Assembly: GCA_026692905.1 (NCBI GenBank)
Contig: JAPLNL010000106.1
Coordinates: 1 to 46,616 of the forward strand
Direction: 5' to 3'
DNA: 46,616 bases
From: Planctomycetota bacterium
GTDB lineage: Bacteria > Planctomycetota > Planctomycetia > Pirellulales > Pirellulaceae
Of this stretch, positions 41,669 through 46,616 are shown piece by piece (the first letter of the stretch is position 1; every line of letters starts with the position of its first letter). The notes under the pieces are model-generated. The model ran no database searches. It saw only the letters and a list, made by a program, of their open reading frames with translations, and was not told the origin of the DNA. A program made the position numbers and the translations under genes.

Positions 41669-43510
41669 TTACAGATACTTCGCAATCGGCCCGCCTTTGG
41701 CAGCGAGTGCGTCAATCTTGGCTGTGACAGCGGCGTCTTCGATCAATGGCGGTGCATGATGCGATTTGCGTCTCGCGTCAATCACCAGCGGTCCTGTGCA
41801 TCCCCAATGCTTATGATCGGTGAAAGCTCCGATCCCATTGACGTCATTGGCGGGATTGCTGCGAGTGAAGGTGACCCAGAGAAAGTTGTTAAGCGTTCGA
41901 CTCGTAAAATCCGAATCGTCTGCAATCACGATCATTCGAATCCCGGTCCATTTGGTGTCGTCCGCCAACGCCAAACCCAATGTCCTTGCGAGCCCATCGA
42001 AGTGTTGAATGAATTCCGTTGCCGTGCCTGTTCCTTGCACGGAAATTATGCCAGGCAGACACCATCGCGGGTCGGTAAAACCACTTGGCAATGAAAAGCC
42101 TGCTGGCAACTCGGTCGCAAGTGTGTATCGCTTCGCACCACTTGCCGCCATGACGACTTTGGATCCTTGGTTGAAACCGTCGCCGCTGTAATCGAGTGTG
42201 TCCATGGTCGTTCGCGTTTGAAAATGCAAATCGCGAGACCAGTCGATTCGCTCGAGCAGATGAATCATAAACTCATCGATGTGGTGAATGTCCAACGCTG
42301 GATTGTCCACAGAATTAATGATCATCAAATACTTCGCAAGTGACATCTGGCCTTGTCCGAGAATCGCATTGGCCTGAGTTAGCAACTCTTGCGGCCGATT
42401 CGGTTTGCGGTACGGCGAGTAACGTTCGCTTCCGATCGCGAGCAGGAGCGGGTGGACTCCAGCGGCATCAACCGCATGAACTGCTTTTACGCCGGGCAGT
42501 ACCGTTGGAATGATCGGGCCTGTTAGTTCATGAATAAGTTGACCAAAGGTGGTGTCTTCTTGGGGAGGTCTGCCGACGACCGTAAAAGGCCAGATGGCTC
42601 CGTCGCGATGATAGACTTTTTCGACTCGCATCCACGGAAATTCGTGCTCCTTGGCATAGTACCCTAAATGATCGCCAAATGGTCCCTCGCGTTTCATGCT
42701 TCGCGGATCGATCGTTCCGTGAATCACGAAATCGGCGTCTGCGTAAAGGGGGGCATGCATGTTCGATGTGATCATCGGTATTCGATGGCCAGCCAAGGCG
42801 CCGGCAAAGGTCAATTCACTCAGTCCCTCAGGCAAAGGCATGACCGCAGCCAGTGTCATCGCAGGCGTGCCACCCACGCTGATCGCAACGCGAAATGGTC
42901 GACCGTCCGCTAACGCTTGCTGGTGGTGAACACCGATGCCGCGATGCAACTGATAGTGAAGCCCAATTTCTTGATTGCGTTGGTAATCGTTTCCAGAAAG
43001 TTGGACACGATACATACCTAGATTGCAATGCATGAGCGAAGACGATCGGCTTTGGCTGAGCACTTGGGGTAGTGTAATGAATGGGCCGCCATCGTCTGGC
43101 CATGAAACCAATTTTGGTAGTCCCTCAATAGAGGTTTCATTTTGTTGGACCGCGCCGCGCCGAACACTTTTGGGGAGCATCGTCCAAGCGGTCCATGGTG
43201 CAGTTGCGTAACGCAATGGTCGCATAAAGAGTTGGTTAGGGTCGATTTTTAGCTCGATGGCTCGCCGTACACGATCGATCGTCTTGCGAAACAAAAATCG
43301 TGCTTGATCGAGCGATCCAAAGAGATTGCTGACCATCGGAAACGGACTTCCGACGGGATTAGAAAAAAGAATGGCAGGTCCACCGCGCTCGTAAACCCTA
43401 CGTTGAACCTCGGCAATCTCTAAATGTGGCGATAGCGGATCGGATATTTCGATAAGCCGACCGTTTTTGCGGAGATCTTCGACGACTTGGCGTGTGTTGC
43501 GATGCGACAT
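41669..43510 (-). CDS. UbiD-family prenylated-FMN decarboxylase
   Basis: A 613-residue member of the UbiD family, which removes carboxyl groups from aromatic or related acids with prenylated FMN. Typical motifs include the metal/cofactor region around AISVGGTPAMTLAAVMPLP, the signature REGPFGDHLGYYA (about 273-285) and TVVGRPPQED. The length resembles long UbiD homologues proposed as menaquinone-pathway decarboxylases (MqnL type) rather than the 490-residue UbiD of E. coli. It could supply quinone used by Nuo; this is inference. It is divergent from serC. Confidence 0.8.
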   Translation of the reverse strand: MSHRNTRQVVEDLRKNGRLIEISDPLSPHLEIAEVQRRVYERGGPAILFSNPVGSPFPMVSNLFGSLDQARFLFRKTIDRVRRAIELKIDPNQLFMRPLRYATAPWTAWTMLPKSVRRGAVQQNETSIEGLPKLVSWPDDGGPFITLPQVLSQSRSSSLMHCNLGMYRVQLSGNDYQRNQEIGLHYQLHRGIGVHHQQALADGRPFRVAISVGGTPAMTLAAVMPLPEGLSELTFAGALAGHRIPMITSNMHAPLYADADFVIHGTIDPRSMKREGPFGDHLGYYAKEHEFPWMRVEKVYHRDGAIWPFTVVGRPPQEDTTFGQLIHELTGPIIPTVLPGVKAVHAVDAAGVHPLLLAIGSERYSPYRKPNRPQELLTQANAILGQGQMSLAKYLMIINSVDNPALDIHHIDEFMIHLLERIDWSRDLHFQTRTTMDTLDYSGDGFNQGSKVVMAASGAKRYTLATELPAGFSLPSGFTDPRWCLPGIISVQGTGTATEFIQHFDGLARTLGLALADDTKWTGIRMIVIADDSDFTSRTLNNFLWVTFTRSNPANDVNGIGAFTDHKHWGCTGPLVIDARRKSHHAPPLIEDAAVTAKIDALAAKGGPIAKYL

Positions 43511-43668
43511 TAGCTAGTTACGTGGCATTCTGTAAAAACGGTCAGTGCGGGATGGGGGACATCAGTCCTTCCGCAGTAGGCATTCTAGACGTAAAATCCG
43601 AACCTGCTTGGGATGTTTGGTGTTTCTAGAGCATCCGATGATTTCGACCGCTGAATAACACGGGAATA

Positions 43669-44760
43669 ATGGAAAAACGACTTTTTAACTTCTCCTCCGG
43701 TCCGGCAGTGCTGCCGGTGCCTGTCCTCGAACGCATTCGGGACGAGATGCTTTGCCTGCCAGGATGTGGCGCGTCGGTGATGGAGTTGTCGCACCGGAGC
43801 AAGCAATTTATTGCGATTCAGGAAGAGTCCAAACAACGGCTCATCCGATTGTTAAACATTCCCTCGGATTATGACGTCCTCTTTCTCCAGGGTGGAGCTC
43901 GGCTTCAGTTTTCGATGATTCCGATGAATCTTTTGCGAGGTCAATCGGGAGCAGCCCAGTATGTCCTGACCGGTTCGTGGGGGAAATACGCGATCGGTGA
44001 GGCCAAAAAAGAGGGCAAAACCGAAGCAATTTACGATGCTTCGGCGAGTAATTACGACCACATTCCAGCCGATGCAGATCTCAAAATCAGCCCCGACGCG
44101 GCCTATGTCCACATCACCAGCAACGAGACCATCCAAGGAGTTCAGTTTCAACATGACCTGACTTCGGCGGCTCCGTTGGTTTGCGATTGCTCCTCCGATA
44201 TTTTGCATCGCCCAATCGATGTTTCCAAATACGGACTTATCTATGCTTGTGCCCAAAAGAATGCCGGGCCTGCTGGCGTCACGGTTGTCATCATTCGCAA
44301 GGATTTGTTGGCCCGTTCCAACGAAACGCTACCGGGTTACCTCAATTTCAACAACCACGCAAAAGAAGATTCGATGTGGAACACACCGCCAACTTTTGCC
44401 GTCTACGTTCTCGGGTTGGTTACCGAATGGGTCGAAAAGACGATCGGCGGCTTGGACGCGATGCACAAGATCAATCAAGAAAAAGCCAAAACCGTTTACG
44501 ATGCCATCGATCGGCATCCTTCGATTTATTTGGCTCACGCTCAGAAGGCATCGCGCTCGTTGATGAATGCGACCTTTCGCTTCCCGAACGAAGACCTTGA
44601 AAAGACCTTCCTAGCACAAGCTCAATCGCATGGCTTGGATTCGCTCAAGGGGCACCGAAGTGTTGGTGGCATTCGAGCCAGTATTTACAACGCGATGCCG
44701 ATGGCTGGCGTCCAGACATTGGCTCAACTCATGGACGACTTCGCGTCGAAAAACGCGTAG
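43669..44760 (+). CDS. serC: phosphoserine aminotransferase (SerC)
   Basis: PLP enzyme that transaminates 3-phosphohydroxypyruvate to phosphoserine; it also acts in the DXP-dependent PLP route before PdxA. The cofactor lysine is Lys197 in YACAQKNAGPAG. FNFSSGPAVLP opens the protein and VCDCSSDILHRPIDVSKYG (171-189) matches the family. At 363 residues it is full length. It is followed 66 bases later by serA, which makes its substrate. Confidence 0.95.
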   Translation: MEKRLFNFSSGPAVLPVPVLERIRDEMLCLPGCGASVMELSHRSKQFIAIQEESKQRLIRLLNIPSDYDVLFLQGGARLQFSMIPMNLLRGQSGAAQYVLTGSWGKYAIGEAKKEGKTEAIYDASASNYDHIPADADLKISPDAAYVHITSNETIQGVQFQHDLTSAAPLVCDCSSDILHRPIDVSKYGLIYACAQKNAGPAGVTVVIIRKDLLARSNETLPGYLNFNNHAKEDSMWNTPPTFAVYVLGLVTEWVEKTIGGLDAMHKINQEKAKTVYDAIDRHPSIYLAHAQKASRSLMNATFRFPNEDLEKTFLAQAQSHGLDSLKGHRSVGGIRASIYNAMPMAGVQTLAQLMDDFASKNA

Positions 44761-44826
44761 TCAACGACTCCTTCTCGGGTCAACTCATCTAACTCAATCG
44801 GCTCTCACTCAATCGGCAACTATTTC

Positions 44827-46455
44827 ATGGCGTTTCGCATTCTAGTTCTGGACCCCATCGCACAAGAAGGCTTCGATCTCCTCAATGCCGAAAAGGGCTT
44901 CGAATACGAAGTTCGAACGGGACTCAAGGGGGAAGAGCTACGCAAGTCCCTCAACGAGTTCGACGGAGCCATTGTACGCAGCGGCGTGAAAATTACCGCC
45001 GAATCGTTGGAAGGGAACAAGCGGTTGCGAGCTATTGTTCGTGCAGGTGTCGGGACCGATAACATCGACAAAACGGCAGCGACACGACTTGGTATCGTGG
45101 TCATGAACACACCGGCGGGGAACACATTGAGCACAGCCGAACATGCCTTCGCCCTGATGCTCGGCCTCTCTCGTTCCGTTGCGCCTGCTTATCAAAGTTT
45201 GTGCGAGGGACGTTGGGACCGCAAATCGTTTATGGGGACCCAGCTCGCCGACAAAACGTTTGGTGTGATTGGCATGGGGCGTATCGGCCGCGAAGTTGCT
45301 CTGCGCGGGCTGGCTTTCGGGATGCGAGTCATCGCCTTTGACCCGTTCTTGTCCGACGAGCAAGCGACCAAGATGGGCATCGAAAAATCGAATTCGGTGG
45401 CGGACTTGCTACCGCGTGTCGATTACTTGACGGTCCATACGCCATTGACGGACGAAACCAAATACTTGGTTGGGATGAACCAGCTCGAAATCTTGAAGAA
45501 AGGTGTGCGGCTGATCAATTGTGCTCGTGGCGGTATCTACGAGGAAGCAGCGTTGATCGAGGGGCTCAAGCGAGGCATCATCGCTGGCGTCGCGTTAGAT
45601 GTGTTTGAGGAAGAGCCTTGCACGAATAGCCCGCTATTCGGTATGCCGGGAGTCATATGCACTCCACATTTGGGAGCCAGCACCGAAGAAGCTCAAACGC
45701 AAGTTGCCATCGAGGGTATCCAACTCCTGATCAATTTCTTCAAGACTGGAGAGATTCGGCATGCAGTTAACGTTGCTTCGTTGGACCCAAAGACGCTCGA
45801 TGCGTTGCGAGGCTATCTCGATGCGGCGTATCGCTTGGGACTGCTCATGGCTCAGTGGCATGAAGGCAGTATCGGAGCTTGCCAATTGAATTACCGCGGT
45901 GAAGTTGCAGACAAAGACACCAAGCTCCTAACAGCTGCCTTTTGTGCTGGGCTCTTGGAAAAGGCCATGGCGGACGATGTTAACATCATCAACTCCGAGA
46001 TGCTGCTCCGCGAGCGTGGAATTGAATTGACAGAGAATCGAAACCGCGAGCTCGGTGCATTTAGTTCGTCGATCACAGCTGAGGTTAGCGGCGGCGCCAA
46101 ACGAGTTAAAGCTGGAGTGACCGTCTTTGGAAACAACATGTCGCGATTGATTTCGATTGACGATTATCGACTCGAAGCGTATCTCGATGGCCATATGTTG
46201 TTTTTCACGCACACCGACGTGCCGGGCATTATCGGGCGGGTTGGAACGGTATTCGGACAGCATCAAGTCAACATTGGTCAAATGTCGGTAGGCCGAGCGA
46301 CCCAACAGCCAGGCGGCCACGCGATTGGAGTCCTCAATTTGGATGGCATACCACCGAAGGTTGCACTGGATCAATTGATGGCCATCAGTGCCATAGAAAA
46401 AGTTCAAATGGTCGAGTTGCCAGCGCTTGGCGTGCTACCAGCCTGGCTAAGCTAA
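44827..46455 (+). CDS. serA: D-3-phosphoglycerate dehydrogenase (SerA)
   Basis: First enzyme of serine synthesis, oxidising 3-phosphoglycerate with NAD. Visible are VRAGVGTDNID (72-82), the dinucleotide loop GVIGMGRIG (146-154), catalytic Arg234 (NCARGG), Glu263 (EEEP) and His281 (TPHLGAST). The 542-residue long form has an intervening ASB domain (about 330-450) and a C-terminal ACT domain (about 453-528, HTDVPGIIGRVGTVFGQHQV), which in this family often gives serine feedback control. Confidence 0.96.
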   Translation: MAFRILVLDPIAQEGFDLLNAEKGFEYEVRTGLKGEELRKSLNEFDGAIVRSGVKITAESLEGNKRLRAIVRAGVGTDNIDKTAATRLGIVVMNTPAGNTLSTAEHAFALMLGLSRSVAPAYQSLCEGRWDRKSFMGTQLADKTFGVIGMGRIGREVALRGLAFGMRVIAFDPFLSDEQATKMGIEKSNSVADLLPRVDYLTVHTPLTDETKYLVGMNQLEILKKGVRLINCARGGIYEEAALIEGLKRGIIAGVALDVFEEEPCTNSPLFGMPGVICTPHLGASTEEAQTQVAIEGIQLLINFFKTGEIRHAVNVASLDPKTLDALRGYLDAAYRLGLLMAQWHEGSIGACQLNYRGEVADKDTKLLTAAFCAGLLEKAMADDVNIINSEMLLRERGIELTENRNRELGAFSSSITAEVSGGAKRVKAGVTVFGNNMSRLISIDDYRLEAYLDGHMLFFTHTDVPGIIGRVGTVFGQHQVNIGQMSVGRATQQPGGHAIGVLNLDGIPPKVALDQLMAISAIEKVQMVELPALGVLPAWLS

Positions 46456-46476
46456 CCCTCGTGGGTCGCTCTTGCT

Positions 46477-46529
46477 AAGAGACCTTGCCCTGCTGCAGTT
46501 AGTCTCTTTGACATCACGAACACGTGATG
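46477..46529. terminator. hairpins after serA
   Basis: AAGAGAC (46477-46483) pairs with GTCTCTT (46502-46508), followed by TTG. A second stem CATCACG-AACA-CGTGATG is at 46512-46529. Together they are placed to end the serA transcript. The strength is uncertain because of the 18-base loop and short T-run. Confidence 0.45.
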
Positions 46530-46581
46530 GGCAACGTTTGCCGCAATCACGCTCTCCGGAGTCACGCCCAGTTGTAACCGA

Positions 46582-46616
46582 TGGGAGTGTGAGGCCACCG
46601 CTGTAAACATCTTTGC
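46582..46616. repeat. 35-bp dispersed repeat, copy 2, cut by the window end
   Basis: Matches 39397-39431 with two differences. It reaches the last base of the window, so the repeat may continue beyond. Confidence 0.75.

Overview
The window looks like a chromosomal segment of a planctomycete, most likely of the Pirellulales. This is inferred from the mix of protein families, the many GTG/TTG starts and the dense short palindromic repeats between genes; no rRNA or other taxonomic marker is present. I see no rRNA, tRNA, CRISPR array, transposase, prophage or plasmid gene. Nearly all genes are ordinary core metabolism; the unusual content lies mainly between them.

Region 1 (1-15632) holds a complete 14-gene complex I operon, nuoABCDEFGHIJKLMN, in canonical order with several 4-base stop/start overlaps. 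It is preceded by a good promoter (GTGACA-N16-TACAAT, 599-626) and a perfect TGTGA-N6-TCACA palindrome (639-658) of the type bound by CRP/FNR-family regulators. The same family of short hairpins lies on both sides of the operon (456-565 and 15565-15625). A 42-bp tandem repeat separates nuoF from nuoG, and a related hairpin precedes nuoH.

Region 2 (15633-20502) has nrdR on the minus strand, diverging from a coupled set of a TlpA-like thioredoxin, pdxA and an orphan two-domain ABC permease. A secreted NIPSNAP protein faces them. Region 3 (20503-25405) has two repeat blocks, an Upf1/IGHMBP2-like helicase, a small zinc-ribbon protein and an amino-sugar pair, a nagB-like deaminase gene with a changed active-site motif and a nagA-like gene encoding only the barrel.

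Region 4 (25538-33690) holds an unrecognised 437-residue protein directly coupled to an OmpR-type response regulator and histidine kinase, then a lipoprotein glutaminyl cyclase and a single RND efflux pump with no adaptor or outer-membrane partner beside it. Region 5 (33691-40214) is repeat-rich, with leuS, a TIGR03032-like gene and what appear to be decaying gene fragments next to repeats. Region 6 (40215-46616) has a conserved lipoprotein, a UbiD-family decarboxylase, and serC-serA for serine synthesis. PdxA and SerC both also serve the DXP-dependent pyridoxal phosphate route, and the UbiD homologue may serve menaquinone synthesis and so supply the quinone used by Nuo; that last link is inference.

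The main unexplained feature is a set of at least seven families of short hairpin repeats in the intergenic DNA. Several are present at two or more distant sites, and four have grown into local tandem arrays with periods of about 23 to 42 bp.
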